The notes below the pieces were generated by a model that worked only from the letters and a program-made list of their open reading frames with translations, did no database searches and was not told where the DNA came from. A program made the position numbers and the translations under genes. From NCBI GenBank assembly GCA_030426475.1, contig JAUHYR010000016.1:1-39802 (forward strand): a DNA stretch of 39,802 nt, written 5' to 3'. This stretch comes from Bacteroidia bacterium (lineage in GTDB: Bacteria; Bacteroidota; Bacteroidia; Flavobacteriales_E; Vicingaceae). This document shows, one piece after another, positions 1 through 10,223 of this stretch. The stretch's first letter is position 1. Each line of letters opens with the position of its first letter.

Positions 1-382
<382 letters not shown>

Positions 383-431
383 AACGTTCAATTTCTTCCT
401 TTTAAATGTCATATAAATAGAACTAAAGATT

Positions 432-540
<109 letters not shown>

Positions 541-543
541 TTT

Positions 544-575
544 AAAAAGCCTCAACTTTGTTGGGGCTTTTTTTG
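544..575 (+). terminator. Rho-independent terminator of the rRNA operon
   Basis: An A-rich arm followed by GCCTCAAC, a short TTTG loop, GTTGGGGC and a run of seven Ts forms a strong hairpin with a U-tract. It sits directly after 5S rRNA and closes the rRNA operon. Confidence 0.88.
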
Positions 576-602
576 TTTCCAAAAAATAAGTTAATTTGTT
601 GC

Positions 603-1142
603 ATGTATGCTATTATAGACATAGAGACTTGTGGAGGTAAATTCAATGCTGTTAATGGAAGAATAACAGATATTTGCATTTTAATTCATAATGGGTTCGA
701 AGTAGTTGAAAAATATTCGACTTTAGTAAACCCTGAATGTTATATTTCATCTTTTTATACTCAATTAACAGGGATTACAAATGAAATGGCATCGGACGCT
801 CCCAAATTTTATGAAATAGCTAAGAAGATATGGGAAATAACTGAAAACAAAGTATTTGTGGCGCATAATGTAAGCTTTGATTATAATTTTATTAAAAATG
901 AATTTGCAGCCTTAGGTGCAAATTATGAAAGGGATACCCTTTGTACTGTGAAACTTAGTAGAAAGCTTTTGCCGGGTTATGGCTCTTATAGTTTAGGTAA
1001 TCTATGTGGTGATTTATCCATTAAAAATCATGCAAGACATAGAGCCGAAGGTGATGCTGTTGCAACGGCTGAATTATTTAATATACTTTTGGCAAAACAA
1101 AATAAAATGCCTTTGTTCCAACAAGCAAATACAAGAAAATGA
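603..1142 (+). CDS. DEDDh-family 3'-5' exonuclease (DnaQ epsilon-like)
   Basis: A 179-residue single-domain exonuclease of the DnaQ/epsilon fold, predicted to remove nucleotides from 3' ends with two metal ions. The visible catalytic set is D6-x-E8 (ExoI, IDIET), HNVSFD with D93 (ExoII), and H146/D151 in HRAEGDA (ExoIII). The order and spacing match DEDDh enzymes. The reading frame opens further upstream at a TTG inside the rRNA terminator; I chose the ATG at 603 because the conserved domain begins right there. In many Bacteroidota this domain is fused to a GIY-YIG nuclease, but here it stands alone. Its stop overlaps the next start (ATGA), so the two are translationally linked. No promoter of its own is obvious between terminator and start. 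Which polymerase or repair pathway it serves cannot be told from sequence. Confidence 0.85.
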   Translation: MYAIIDIETCGGKFNAVNGRITDICILIHNGFEVVEKYSTLVNPECYISSFYTQLTGITNEMASDAPKFYEIAKKIWEITENKVFVAHNVSFDYNFIKNEFAALGANYERDTLCTVKLSRKLLPGYGSYSLGNLCGDLSIKNHARHRAEGDAVATAELFNILLAKQNKMPLFQQANTRK

Positions 1143-1822
1143 AGTTAGCTGGAAAAATAGCCTTAAATTTTATTGAGTTTATTTTTCTTTTTTTGTTTCT
1201 ATATATTATTGCCGGAATAACACTCCCTTATATTTGTATAAATGATGATTTTAAGGAATGTGAAAATGATTGTACTGCAATTTACTTATTAACTAATGGA
1301 GTTCATACTGACTTAGTTTTACCTATAAAAAATAGTTATTTTGATTGGACAAAATATGTGAACACACTTGACACAAAATCTAAAAAAACAAATGTTAATT
1401 ATGCTTCTTTTGGTTGGGGAGATAAAGGTTTTTATCTTGAAACACCTACATGGGCAGATTTAAAAGTGAGTACTGCAATAAAAGCGATGTTTTATTTAGG
1501 CTCTTCTGCCATGCATGTTACCTTTTATGAAGAAATTGAGTTGAATAGTAGGTGTGTACGAATTAAGGTCAACAAAAAAACGTATTTAAAAATAGTTGAG
1601 TATGTGAAATCAAGCTTTATATTAAAAGAAAAGCAGTTTGACAAAATAAATGCTCCAACGTATGGAAACAATGATGTTTTTTATGAGGCAAAGGGTAGGT
1701 ATAGTTTTTTTTATACATGTAATACATGGACAAACAATGCCTTAAAAGCAGGAGAACTAAAGGCTTGTTTATGGACTCCTTTAGACAAGGGAATATTTTA
1801 TCATTATAAAAAATTAGATTAA
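1139..1822 (+). CDS. DUF2459 (TIGR02117-like) membrane-anchored protein
   Basis: A 227-residue protein with one N-terminal hydrophobic segment (about residues 9-31) followed by an exported domain. The family motifs NGVHTDLVLP, FGWGDKGFYLETPTW and SAMHVTF are readable and match DUF2459, a family of unknown function found in Proteobacteria and Bacteroidota and sometimes called urease-region hypothetical. The conserved His/Asp and a late Cys (in FFYTCNTWTNNAL) resemble NlpC/P60-type papain-fold arrangements; that is only an inference. It begins with an ATGA overlap with the exonuclease gene, so they are co-transcribed. A short A/T-rich gap then separates it from the desaturase. The function is unknown. 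Confidence 0.78.
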   Translation: MKLAGKIALNFIEFIFLFLFLYIIAGITLPYICINDDFKECENDCTAIYLLTNGVHTDLVLPIKNSYFDWTKYVNTLDTKSKKTNVNYASFGWGDKGFYLETPTWADLKVSTAIKAMFYLGSSAMHVTFYEEIELNSRCVRIKVNKKTYLKIVEYVKSSFILKEKQFDKINAPTYGNNDVFYEAKGRYSFFYTCNTWTNNALKAGELKACLWTPLDKGIFYHYKKLD

Positions 1823-1864
1823 ACTTTTTTAGTATCTTTAGCTTCGGAATTTTTAATATTTTTA

Positions 1865-2947
1865 ATGAAAGCTGTACGATTTGCAAGGGATACTCAAGGA
1901 GATTTTATTTTTACATTGAGACAAAGGGTTAACGAATATTTCACCAATAACAAAACAACAATTCACGGAGACACACAATTAGTTATTAAAACAATTGCTC
2001 TATTAACTATTTATCTCCTTCCTTATTTTTTAATGATATTCGGAGTAATAACTCACCCTTGGTTAATATTTGTTTCATGGATAGTTATGGGTGTTGGAAT
2101 GGCAGGATTAGGTTTAAGTGTAATGCATGATGCTATTCACGGGTCATATTCTAAAAACCCAAGAGTAAATAAATTTATTGGAAATATAATTTATTTAATT
2201 GGTGGAAATGCCGCTAATTGGAAAATACAGCATAATAGACTTCATCATTCATTTACTAATGTTGATGGTATGGATGACGACATTAATGTTGGCTTTTTAA
2301 TGCGTTTTTCTCCCAATCAAAAAAAATACAAACTACATAAATATCAGCATCTTTATGCTTGGTTTTTATACGGCTTTTTAACTCTTTCATGGATTACATC
2401 TAAAGATTTTTTACAACATTTTAAATACAAAAAACAAGGCTTAACCAGAGGAATGGGTGGAGATAATAAACTCTTAACCGAGCTAATTATATGGAAGGTA
2501 ATTTACTATGCATTTATACTTATTCTACCATTAATATTTATTCAAGCACCTATTTGGGTAACTTTAGTATCATTTTTAACAATGCATTTTGTAGCTGGGT
2601 TAATTTTAAGTTCTGTTTTTCAACTAGCTCACGTTATGCCTACTTCAGAATATCCTATTCCTGATGAAAAAGGCTCTCTAGAAAATACCTGGGCTATTCA
2701 TCAAATGCTTACTACTGCTAATTTTTCTGAAAAAAGCAATATTCTTTCATGGTATGTGGGCGGTTTAAATTATCAAATAGAACACCACTTATTCCCTAAT
2801 ATATGCCATGTTCATTACAAAAAGATTTCTAAGATTGTAAGAGAAACTGCTAGAGAATATCAGCTTGAATATTACAGCCAGAAAAACTTTGTGATAGCAT
2901 TATGGAATCATGCTAAAATGCTAAAACAACTGGGAACTGCCGCTTAG
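1865..2947 (+). CDS. Fatty acid desaturase (acyl-CoA/acyl-lipid desaturase family)
   Basis: A 360-residue integral membrane di-iron desaturase, inserting a double bond in acyl chains with O2 and electrons from a ferredoxin or cytochrome b5-like donor. The three histidine boxes are intact: HDAIH (88-92), HNRLHH (123-128) and QIEHH (about 304-308). The Q in the third box is typical of front-end and linoleoyl-CoA-type desaturases. Hydrophobic segments at about 45-85, 105-115 and 205-255 flank the boxes as expected. No cytochrome b5 domain is fused, so an external electron donor is needed. The stop codon abuts the msrB start with no intervening base. Regiospecificity cannot be decided from sequence. 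Confidence 0.88.
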   Translation: MKAVRFARDTQGDFIFTLRQRVNEYFTNNKTTIHGDTQLVIKTIALLTIYLLPYFLMIFGVITHPWLIFVSWIVMGVGMAGLGLSVMHDAIHGSYSKNPRVNKFIGNIIYLIGGNAANWKIQHNRLHHSFTNVDGMDDDINVGFLMRFSPNQKKYKLHKYQHLYAWFLYGFLTLSWITSKDFLQHFKYKKQGLTRGMGGDNKLLTELIIWKVIYYAFILILPLIFIQAPIWVTLVSFLTMHFVAGLILSSVFQLAHVMPTSEYPIPDEKGSLENTWAIHQMLTTANFSEKSNILSWYVGGLNYQIEHHLFPNICHVHYKKISKIVRETAREYQLEYYSQKNFVIALWNHAKMLKQLGTAA

Positions 2948-3340
2948 ATGAGTTACCCTAAAGAAAAATCTGAAAGGGAGTGGAAAGAACAACTTAGTTC
3001 TGAAGAATATAGAATTTTAAGAGAAAAAGGTACTGAAAGAGCCTTTACAGGAAAATATGATATCCATTTTGAAAATGGAACTTATTCTTGTAAAGGTTGT
3101 GGCACTAAGTTATTCACATCAGAAAGTAAATTTAATTCAGGTTGTGGTTGGCCTTCATTTGATAACGAAATAAAAGAAGGAATCATAGAAAAAAGGCTGG
3201 ATAAATCTCATGGAATGATACGAACTGAAATTGTTTGTAGCCAGTGTGGAAGTCATTTAGGGCACTTGTTTGATGATGGACCAACAGACACCGGTTTAAG
3301 ATATTGCGTAAATTCTGCCTCACTTCATTTTGAAAAATAG
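2948..3340 (+). CDS. msrB: Peptide-methionine (R)-S-oxide reductase MsrB
   Basis: A 130-residue MsrB that reduces methionine-R-sulfoxide in proteins back to methionine. The structural zinc site is formed by two CxxC pairs, C48/C51 and C97/C100. The catalytic cysteine is C120 in LRYCVNSASL, and C66 in SGCGWPSF is the likely resolving cysteine. Length matches stand-alone MsrB. No signal peptide is present, so it acts in the cytoplasm. It starts on the base after the desaturase stop, so translational coupling is likely. The thioredoxin-fold DUF255 gene follows 30 bases later. Confidence 0.94.
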   Translation: MSYPKEKSEREWKEQLSSEEYRILREKGTERAFTGKYDIHFENGTYSCKGCGTKLFTSESKFNSGCGWPSFDNEIKEGIIEKRLDKSHGMIRTEIVCSQCGSHLGHLFDDGPTDTGLRYCVNSASLHFEK

Positions 3341-3370
3341 ACTCTCTCCTATTTTATCATAAATAAAGAC

Positions 3371-5392
3371 ATGCATAAACACACTAATTTATTAATTAAA
3401 GAATCTTCACCCTATTTACTACAACACGCTCACAACCCTGTGGACTGGCATCCTTGGGGAGAAAAAGCACTTCAAAAAGCTAAAGCAGAAAATAAGTTAA
3501 TTATTATTAGTGTAGGCTATTCAGCTTGTCATTGGTGCCATGTAATGGAACATGAAAGTTTTGAAGATAAAGAAGTAGCTAAGTTAATGAATGAACACTT
3601 TGTATGTATTAAAGTAGATAGAGAAGAACGACCTGACATTGACAAGATTTATATGACCGCAGTACAATTAATGACAGGAAGTGGTGGCTGGCCATTAAAT
3701 TGTTTTGCATTACCCGATGCCAGACCTGTTTACGGAGGAACTTATTTCCCTAAAAAAAGCTGGATACATATTTTGCAGTCTATTAATGATGAATTCAAAA
3801 ACAACCCGGATAAGTTTAGTGAATATGCCACCAACTTAACAGAAGGAATAAAGCAATCAGAGTTAATTGAGATAAACAAATCAGAGGAGTCTTTTAAATA
3901 TTCTACCGTACAGAAAATGGTTGAAAGCTGGAAAAAAAGCTGGGACAACATAGAAGGTGGCCCGAGCAGAGCTCCAAAATTTCCAATTCCAAACAATTAT
4001 GAGTTTTTGCTACAATACTCTCATTTAAGTAATAATGAAGAAAGTAGAAAACATTTGGGATTGACCTTAGATAAAATGGCAATGGGAGGAATTTATGACC
4101 ACATTGGCGGAGGATTTGCCAGATATTCTACTGATGCTTTATGGAAAATTCCGCACTTTGAAAAAATGCTTTATGATAATGCACAATTAGTTAGTTTATA
4201 CAGTCAGGCATTTTCCTACACAAAAAATGAAGATTATAAAAGAATAGTTACGCAAACTTTGGTTTTTGTAGAAAAAGAATTAACAGACAAAATAGGAGCA
4301 TTCTATTCTGCATTAGATGCTGATACTGAAGGAGAAGAAGGGAAATATTATGTATGGAAAAAAGAAGAGTTAGAAAATATTCTGGGAGAAGATTACAACT
4401 GGGTAAAAGATTATTACAATATAAATTCAAACGGGTTTTGGGAACACAATAACTATATTCTACTAAAAAGAGAAAGCGATAATAATTTTGCTGAAAAGAA
4501 AAATTGGAGTGTAGCAGAACTTCATAAAAAAGTGGATGAAGTCAATCTAAAATTATTAAGCCAAAGAGAAAAAAGAGTTAAACCCGGTTTAGACGACAAA
4601 ACGTTAACCTCCTGGAATGCACTAATGTTAAAAGCTTACGCTGAAGCATATCAATACATTGGCAACAAAAAATATTTAGACGCTGCATTAAAAAATGCTG
4701 AGTTTATTTTAAAAAACCAGATTGTTGATAATGGTAAAATACTCCATTCCTATAAAAATGGGAAAAGCTCAATTAATGGTTTTTTAGAAGACTATTGCTT
4801 TACGATTGAAGCCTTTATTAAATTGTATGAAGTAACATTTGATGAGAAATGGTTACATGAAGCCAAAAAAATTGCTGATTATACCATAAAAGAGTTTTAT
4901 GAAGAAAATAGCGGTATGTTTTACTTTACTGCCAATTCAAGTGAGCAATTAATTTCCAGAAGTTTTGAATTAAGCGATAATGTTATTCCTTCTTCCAATT
5001 CATCAATTGCTAAAGGATTATTTTTATTAGGTAAATATTTTGACGATAAAGACTATCAAAAAAAATCTGAGCAAATGCTTAAAAATATTCTAGAACAAAT
5101 GCCTAGTTATGCTTCAGGATACTCCAACTGGGGAATATTATTGTTGTGGAATACTAAACCGTTTTATGAAATAGCAATTACAGGAAAATCAGCAAATGAT
5201 TTGAGAAATGAACTCAATAAAAATTACTATCCAAACCTGATTTACTTAGGTTCGGAAAAAGAAAGTAACCTCAGTTTGTTAGAAAATAAGTTTGTAGATG
5301 GCAAAAGCAGAATTTATGTTTGTATTGACAAATCATGCAAACTTCCAACTAATAAAGTAGAAGAAGCAAAAAGTCAGATTATTTTTAAATAA
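3371..5392 (+). CDS. DUF255 thioredoxin-domain protein (YyaL/SSP411 family)
   Basis: A 673-residue protein with an N-terminal thioredoxin-like domain (about residues 5-165) and a long alpha/alpha-barrel region resembling N-acylglucosamine epimerase/six-hairpin glycosidase folds. The family signature [18 protein letters not shown] is at 13-30 and the CxxC active site is C53-H-W-C56. [10 protein letters not shown] and [13 protein letters not shown] are other hallmarks of the family. Length is typical. The biochemical role of this widespread family is not settled; a redox or sugar-related function has been proposed. It sits between msrB and two secreted proteins, with only 2 bases to the next gene, in what appears to be one operon. 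Confidence 0.86.
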   Translation: MHKHTNLLIKESSPYLLQHAHNPVDWHPWGEKALQKAKAENKLIIISVGYSACHWCHVMEHESFEDKEVAKLMNEHFVCIKVDREERPDIDKIYMTAVQLMTGSGGWPLNCFALPDARPVYGGTYFPKKSWIHILQSINDEFKNNPDKFSEYATNLTEGIKQSELIEINKSEESFKYSTVQKMVESWKKSWDNIEGGPSRAPKFPIPNNYEFLLQYSHLSNNEESRKHLGLTLDKMAMGGIYDHIGGGFARYSTDALWKIPHFEKMLYDNAQLVSLYSQAFSYTKNEDYKRIVTQTLVFVEKELTDKIGAFYSALDADTEGEEGKYYVWKKEELENILGEDYNWVKDYYNINSNGFWEHNNYILLKRESDNNFAEKKNWSVAELHKKVDEVNLKLLSQREKRVKPGLDDKTLTSWNALMLKAYAEAYQYIGNKKYLDAALKNAEFILKNQIVDNGKILHSYKNGKSSINGFLEDYCFTIEAFIKLYEVTFDEKWLHEAKKIADYTIKEFYEENSGMFYFTANSSEQLISRSFELSDNVIPSSNSSIAKGLFLLGKYFDDKDYQKKSEQMLKNILEQMPSYASGYSNWGILLLWNTKPFYEIAITGKSANDLRNELNKNYYPNLIYLGSEKESNLSLLENKFVDGKSRIYVCIDKSCKLPTNKVEEAKSQIIFK

Positions 5393-5394
5393 TA

Positions 5395-6288
5395 GTGAAT
5401 AAATTATTATTACTAGGGGTTATTGTTTTTTCGGGTGCTCTTCATTCTCAAATATTGGACATGAGCCTTGAGTTAAAAGGGAAACCAAGTTTCTTTGATG
5501 CCAACTTTATCGAAAAAAACAAAATTGTAAAAATCACAGAAAAAATCTCGCTTAAAAGAGAAGGTGAAAAAATGCTTTTCACCAAAAAACAAAACATTTT
5601 CTGTTTTGATTCAATAGGTACACTAAGCACCAAAATTCATTTAATACCCAAAGCACATGAACTGGGAATAGACTCATTTTACACCTACTTTAGGCATTAT
5701 CCAAACAAACTCATTGCAGAAAAAAGAATGAATGATAGAGATGGATATTATTCCTATGTGTATGAATATAACGACAAAAATCAGCTAAAAACCATTACTT
5801 ATTATAGAGAAGTAAAACCGGATACTAACCTTATAAAACCGATAGAAAAATTAATTATTTCAAAAGAAATATTTGGATATGAAAATCCAAGTTCAGCCGA
5901 ACAAAAGACTCTATTTTATAATACAGCCGGAAAAGTTTATAAAGAAAAAATAAGCCAGTATGACCAGTATGGTTATTTAAAAAGAGAATATACCTCATTT
6001 ATTATTGGGAGTCACAAACATGAATTGACCTATGCTTACGACAATTTAGGAAGGTTATCTGAAAAAACTGAAATGGTCAGGGCTTTTGAAAAAAATGAAA
6101 CTAAGTGGTATTATAAGTATGACCAAATTGGTAATATCATTGAGGAGATAGTTTATAAAAACGGAAAAGAATTTGAGTTGATACAATATCTTTATGACAA
6201 AAATTTATTACTTAGTGCTAAGTTAATTAAAGAACATCACTCCAACGTAATTAATATTTATCAATACCAATACGAGTTTAAAAACTAA
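5395..6288 (+). CDS. Secreted YD/RHS-like repeat hypothetical protein
   Basis: A 297-residue protein starting at GTG, chosen because it gives a clear signal peptide (NKLLLLGVIVFSGALHSQ) and lies 2 bases after the preceding stop. The mature part has repeated Y-x-Y-[DN]-x2-[GN]-x-[IL] strands such as YEYNDKNQLKTI, YAYDNLGRLSEK and YKYDQIGNIIEE. These resemble YD/RHS-type beta-strand repeats common in Bacteroidota surface proteins. No toxin domain or membrane anchor is visible. The stop overlaps the start of the LRR gene (TAATG), implying coupled translation. Its function is unknown; a periplasmic or surface structural role is an inference. Confidence 0.7.
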   Translation: MNKLLLLGVIVFSGALHSQILDMSLELKGKPSFFDANFIEKNKIVKITEKISLKREGEKMLFTKKQNIFCFDSIGTLSTKIHLIPKAHELGIDSFYTYFRHYPNKLIAEKRMNDRDGYYSYVYEYNDKNQLKTITYYREVKPDTNLIKPIEKLIISKEIFGYENPSSAEQKTLFYNTAGKVYKEKISQYDQYGYLKREYTSFIIGSHKHELTYAYDNLGRLSEKTEMVRAFEKNETKWYYKYDQIGNIIEEIVYKNGKEFELIQYLYDKNLLLSAKLIKEHHSNVINIYQYQYEFKN

Positions 6289-7931
6289 TGCGATTATTCA
6301 TTTTATTTTGCTTCATTACCAATATACTTCTAGCCCAAAGTGAAGAAAGCTATTTTGATGCACTTTCCCCACACCCTTATTTTTCTGATATTGATGAAGC
6401 ACTCAAACAAAAAGATGAAGTCTATAACTTAGATTTACGCAAGCAAAATTTAAAACAATTTCCTGAAGAAATTTTATCATTTAAAAACCTGCAAATACTT
6501 TTTTTAGACAGTAATCAAATTAAAAAAATACCCGATGAAATTAATCAGCTATCCAAATTAAAAGTTCTTGGATTAGGGCATAATCAAATAAAAAAAGTTC
6601 CTTTCCAAATTGGCAGATTATATGATTTAAGGTTGCTTTACCTTAATTCCAATAACATTCAAGAATTACCAATAGAGATATTCGATTTAGAAAAATTAGA
6701 AGGCCTTTATCTTGAAAAAAATGAATTGACTGTCATTCCTAAGGAAATTGAAAAATTAAAACAACTAAAGTTACTTTGGTACACCGATAATAAAATTGAA
6801 ATTTTACCCAAAGAACTAGGAGAATTACAGTTCCTAAAAAGCTTTGCTGCCACAAACAATTTTATCAAAAGAATCCCTGATGAATTATTTAATGCTACGG
6901 AACTGGAAAAACTGTTTTTGTCACAAAATCAAATTTCAAAAATTCCGGAAAATATTTACCAACTGAAAAAGCTAAATACTCTCCTACTCGACTTTAATAC
7001 TATCAAGGAAATTCCTACTTCTATCGGAAGCTTACAGCAACTAAAAACCATGTATCTGTCTGATAACTTAATTACAGAAATTCCAGAACAAATTGGCAAC
7101 TTAAAACAACTACAGTTTTTAGCATTGAGTAATAATAAATTAAAAACACTGCCTAATGAAATTGGCAATTTGCAAAATCTTAAAACACTAGCTTTACGAA
7201 ATAATCCGTTGGACTCTATTCCAACATCAATTATACATTGTAATCAACTCACCGAACTTTTCCTAAATGGAGTAGTTTTTAAAAATTATCCTTCTTTTAT
7301 TTATGACTTAGAACTAAAAAGCGTAAAAGTAGTAGGTGTAATTTGTCCGGTTGATTATAAAGAAATAAGTCAAGAAGTACGAAAAATAGATGGCAATTAT
7401 TACTATCCAAAATTATTGAGATATTATCTGGCGCTTGATTATCCTCTCACTACATCTGAATATCGATATCTGTATTATGGTTATGTATTTCATAAAAACT
7501 ATCAACCACTAGAACCAAGTAAAGATGAAATACAATTTTTTGAATACATTAAAACCGATAAAGTTGCCGATGCCATAAAACTTGGTTATACATTATTGGA
7601 AAACGAACCAGCCAACCTTGATGTAGTAGCTAACTTAAGCAACCTACTTTTAATTAGCGGAAATCCTAGTAAATGTAATATTCTAAAACAACACTATTTT
7701 GGCTTATTAAGTGCTATAGAATCTTCCGGAGACGGCTTACAAAATGAAAATGCCTTTCATTTAATTTTTCCAAAAGACCAATATCAGGTTTTGTTTAGCA
7801 GAGGTTTAGAAAAAACAAAAAGCGATTTAGAAACTTTAACTGAAAAAGTTATGGTAAAAACCCCTAACTCCTACAACATAGAAGCTTTATACTTTGATAT
7901 TTCTTACCCAATTTCTTTTGGGGTAAAGTAA
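6288..7931 (+). CDS. Secreted leucine-rich repeat protein
   Basis: A 547-residue exported protein. A signal peptide (about residues 1-17, ending LLAQ) precedes about 12-13 tandem 23-residue leucine-rich repeats spanning roughly residues 45-345. Examples are LQILFLDSNQIKKIPDEI and LKVLGLGHNQIKKVPFQI. The consensus LxxLxLxxNxIxxIPxxI is the bacterial typical/SDS22-like class. Residues 345-547 are a non-repeat helical region of unknown function. No type IX sorting tail or lipobox is visible. Start and stop overlap the YD-like gene upstream (TAATG), so the two probably act together. LRR arcs usually bind protein; the partner is not evident. Confidence 0.83.
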   Translation: MRLFILFCFITNILLAQSEESYFDALSPHPYFSDIDEALKQKDEVYNLDLRKQNLKQFPEEILSFKNLQILFLDSNQIKKIPDEINQLSKLKVLGLGHNQIKKVPFQIGRLYDLRLLYLNSNNIQELPIEIFDLEKLEGLYLEKNELTVIPKEIEKLKQLKLLWYTDNKIEILPKELGELQFLKSFAATNNFIKRIPDELFNATELEKLFLSQNQISKIPENIYQLKKLNTLLLDFNTIKEIPTSIGSLQQLKTMYLSDNLITEIPEQIGNLKQLQFLALSNNKLKTLPNEIGNLQNLKTLALRNNPLDSIPTSIIHCNQLTELFLNGVVFKNYPSFIYDLELKSVKVVGVICPVDYKEISQEVRKIDGNYYYPKLLRYYLALDYPLTTSEYRYLYYGYVFHKNYQPLEPSKDEIQFFEYIKTDKVADAIKLGYTLLENEPANLDVVANLSNLLLISGNPSKCNILKQHYFGLLSAIESSGDGLQNENAFHLIFPKDQYQVLFSRGLEKTKSDLETLTEKVMVKTPNSYNIEALYFDISYPISFGVK

Positions 7932-7935
7932 TTTA

Positions 7936-8340
7936 CTACCACACAAACTCTACTATTTGTTTTAGTTCCTTATTTAAACTTAAAGCTACCGGACAGTTTA
8001 AAGCCGCAACTTTCAGCATATTTTTTTGCTGGTCGGTATAATTATGTTTTCCCATAGTAATGGTAATTCTCACCTCCTCTACCCTTCTTGGATTTGAAGC
8101 CATTATTTTTTCAATTTCAGCAGATGTTCCTTCAATGCTAAAATTATTTTTATTGGCATTAATTCCCATAATACTTATCATACAAGCAGCTAACGAAGTA
8201 GCTAGTAAATCTGTAGGAGAAAAAGCCTCCCCCTTTCCATGATTATCTTTAGGCGCATCTGTAATTAATTGATTACCTGACTGAAGGTGAGTAGCTTCTG
8301 TTCTCAGTTCGCCTAAATAGTTAATTTTCATTTTAGTCAT
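7936..8340 (-). CDS. OsmC/Ohr-family peroxiredoxin-like protein
   Basis: A 134-residue cytoplasmic protein of the OsmC/Ohr fold, a thiol-dependent peroxidase family reducing organic hydroperoxides. The two reactive cysteines are C53 (SLAACMISIMG) and C116 (ALNCPVALSL). FSPTDLLATSLAAC is the family signature. Length fits the YhfA/OsmC-like subgroup, so the substrate is not certain. Two in-frame ATGs are three codons apart at the N-terminus; I kept the first. It is convergent with the LRR gene (4-bp gap) and divergent from the gene at 8444. It complements the methionine-sulfoxide repair gene upstream thematically, but is a separate transcription unit. Confidence 0.85.
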   Translation of the reverse strand: MTKMKINYLGELRTEATHLQSGNQLITDAPKDNHGKGEAFSPTDLLATSLAACMISIMGINANKNNFSIEGTSAEIEKIMASNPRRVEEVRITITMGKHNYTDQQKNMLKVAALNCPVALSLNKELKQIVEFVW

Positions 8341-8426
8341 GATATTGATTTTATTGGTTCGTTTATACTTTTAAAGCACAAGAAAACGTTTCTTAGTTTT
8401 TGTTTACGTACAAGGTATATAATTCG

Positions 8427-8434
8427 TACATTTG
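8427..8434 (+). promoter_or_regulatory. Possible -7 promoter element TACATTTG
   Basis: TACATTTG fits the Bacteroidota -7 consensus TAnnTTTG and lies 9 bases before the ATG at 8444. The nearest TTTG upstream (8399-8402) is 24 bases away, longer than the usual spacer, so this is tentative. If used, the leader would be only a few bases long. Confidence 0.3.
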
Positions 8435-8443
8435 TTTTTGAAA

Positions 8444-9190
8444 ATGCAAAGATACATCATTGCCATACTATTCGGGTTAGTTCCATTCTTTAATTATTCG
8501 CAAGATATTGTTTTTGATGATGGTAGAACCATTTTTTCATCTGAAATGGCAGGCGGAGCATTTATACACTCCGGTGGATGGGGTGTAAACTTCAGGTATG
8601 GGCAATATAAAGGTGCATTTAAAAAACTGGTATATGAAGGTGAATTAACCGGTATGCGTCATCCAAAAGAAATAAAAACCTATAACCCTGTTTTAGATAA
8701 TAACCTTAGAGGATATTATTATGGCAAAAAAAATTCTCTCACATTATTGAGAGGTTCTGTCGGTTATCACAAATCTATTTATAGTAAGCAAAACAGTAAA
8801 GGAGTTGAAGTAAATTATTTAGTACATGGTGGATTAACTCTAGGTTTTTTAAAGCCGGTTTATCTTACTATTGGTACTCCCGGTCGTTCAGATTCCTATA
8901 GAGAAGAAAAATATGACCCGGAAAAACACAATACGGGAAACATTATTGAAAGAGCTCCATGGTATTATGGAATGGACGGAATGAAAATATTACCTGCCGG
9001 ATATGCCAAGTTTGGACTTAATTTTGAATACGCCACTGAATCAAAAAACATTAAAGCCCTTGAAGTGGGAACTATGTTCGATGTTTTCCCAAAACCAGTT
9101 GAAATAATGGCAAATACCAGAAACAGACAAGTTTATTTTTCTCTTTATTTGAATTTATTAATTGGTTCAAAAAAATCTTACGGACAATAA
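8444..9190 (+). CDS. Probable outer-membrane protein of unknown function
   Basis: A 248-residue exported protein. I chose the ATG at 8444 over an upstream in-frame TTG because a signal peptide ([19 protein letters not shown]) starts there. The mature part alternates polar and aromatic residues (for example [29 protein letters not shown]), as in small outer-membrane beta-barrels. It contains a conserved-looking [13 protein letters not shown] loop near the middle. The barrel assignment is inferred from pattern only; I do not recognise a named family. The stop is 1 base before the lipoyl synthase start, so the two are probably co-transcribed. Confidence 0.66.
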   Translation: MQRYIIAILFGLVPFFNYSQDIVFDDGRTIFSSEMAGGAFIHSGGWGVNFRYGQYKGAFKKLVYEGELTGMRHPKEIKTYNPVLDNNLRGYYYGKKNSLTLLRGSVGYHKSIYSKQNSKGVEVNYLVHGGLTLGFLKPVYLTIGTPGRSDSYREEKYDPEKHNTGNIIERAPWYYGMDGMKILPAGYAKFGLNFEYATESKNIKALEVGTMFDVFPKPVEIMANTRNRQVYFSLYLNLLIGSKKSYGQ

Positions 9191-9191
9191 T

Positions 9192-10073
9192 ATGGAAAGT
9201 GTAGAAGGAACTATTGTAAAAGAAGAAAAGAAATTTCAAAAAAAACCCGACTGGCTAAGAGTAAAACTTCCCATTGGGGAAGAATTTGCCAAAGTCAGAA
9301 ACATTGTTGATAAACATAAATTACATACCATTTGCCAAAGTGGAAATTGTCCAAATATGGGAGAATGCTGGGGAGCAGGAACGGCAACTTTTATGATTTT
9401 AGGAAATATTTGTACCCGTTCATGCGGGTTTTGTTCTGTTGCCACAGGTAAACCACTTCCGGCAGATTGGGGTGAGCCAATGAGAGTAGCTAACTCAGTA
9501 AAACTAATGAAAGTAAAGCATTGTGTTATTACTTCTGTAGATAGAGATGACTTGGAAGATGGAGGATCTGAAATTTGGGCGCAAACTGTAAAAACCGTTA
9601 GAGAAGTTAGTCCCACAACCACTATGGAAACATTAATTCCTGACTTTAAGGGCGAATGGCACAATTTACAGCGAATAATTGATGTTGCTCCGGAAATTGT
9701 ATCTCATAACCTAGAAACAGTAAGAAGATTGACCAAACAAGTAAGGATACAGGCAAAATATGATAGAAGCTTAGAAGTTTTAAGAAGATTGAAAGAAGGC
9801 GGTATGAAAACCAAAAGTGGTGTAATGCTAGGGTTAGGAGAACGAGAAGATGAAGTACTTGAAACCATGGAAGATTTGAGGACTGTCGGTTGTGATGTAC
9901 TAACCTTAGGACAATATTTACAACCAACACTAAAACATTTGCCTGTAGCAGAATTTGTTAAACCCGAAGTATTTAAAAAATACAAGGAAATCGGTCTACA
10001 AATGGGGTTCAGGTTTGTAGAAAGCGGTCCATTAGTTCGCTCCTCTTACCATGCTGAAAAGCATTTATTTTAA
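9192..10073 (+). CDS. lipA: Lipoyl synthase
   Basis: A 293-residue radical-SAM enzyme that inserts two sulfurs into protein-bound octanoyl chains, the last step of lipoate assembly for 2-oxoacid dehydrogenases and the glycine cleavage system. The auxiliary 4Fe-4S cluster cysteines are C48, C53 and C59 ([14 protein letters not shown]). The radical-SAM CxxxCxxC is C74, C78 and C81 (CTRSCGFC). The C-terminal RSSYHAEK supplies the conserved serine ligand. The frame extends upstream to a TTG overlapping the previous gene, but the ATG at 9192 gives the normal length. No lipB is seen nearby. Confidence 0.96.
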   Translation: MESVEGTIVKEEKKFQKKPDWLRVKLPIGEEFAKVRNIVDKHKLHTICQSGNCPNMGECWGAGTATFMILGNICTRSCGFCSVATGKPLPADWGEPMRVANSVKLMKVKHCVITSVDRDDLEDGGSEIWAQTVKTVREVSPTTTMETLIPDFKGEWHNLQRIIDVAPEIVSHNLETVRRLTKQVRIQAKYDRSLEVLRRLKEGGMKTKSGVMLGLGEREDEVLETMEDLRTVGCDVLTLGQYLQPTLKHLPVAEFVKPEVFKKYKEIGLQMGFRFVESGPLVRSSYHAEKHLF

Positions 10074-10223
10074 CCGATGATAAAAAAAATAAGACCGTTC
10101 CTTAAAAAGAGCCTATAAAAACACAATATTTTGTGGAATTTAGTCAAGTTAATTTTAGGATAATTTTAAGAGTATTCTTAATTTAACGCCCAATTACAAA
10201 TAAAAAAAGATAAAACATTGATT

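Noticed and set aside
558-602. TTG start extending the exonuclease upstream
   Set aside because: It lies inside the rRNA terminator hairpin, and the conserved domain begins at the ATG at 603.
9162-9191. TTG start of lipA overlapping the preceding gene
   Set aside because: The ATG at 9192 gives the normal LipA N-terminus and avoids the overlap.
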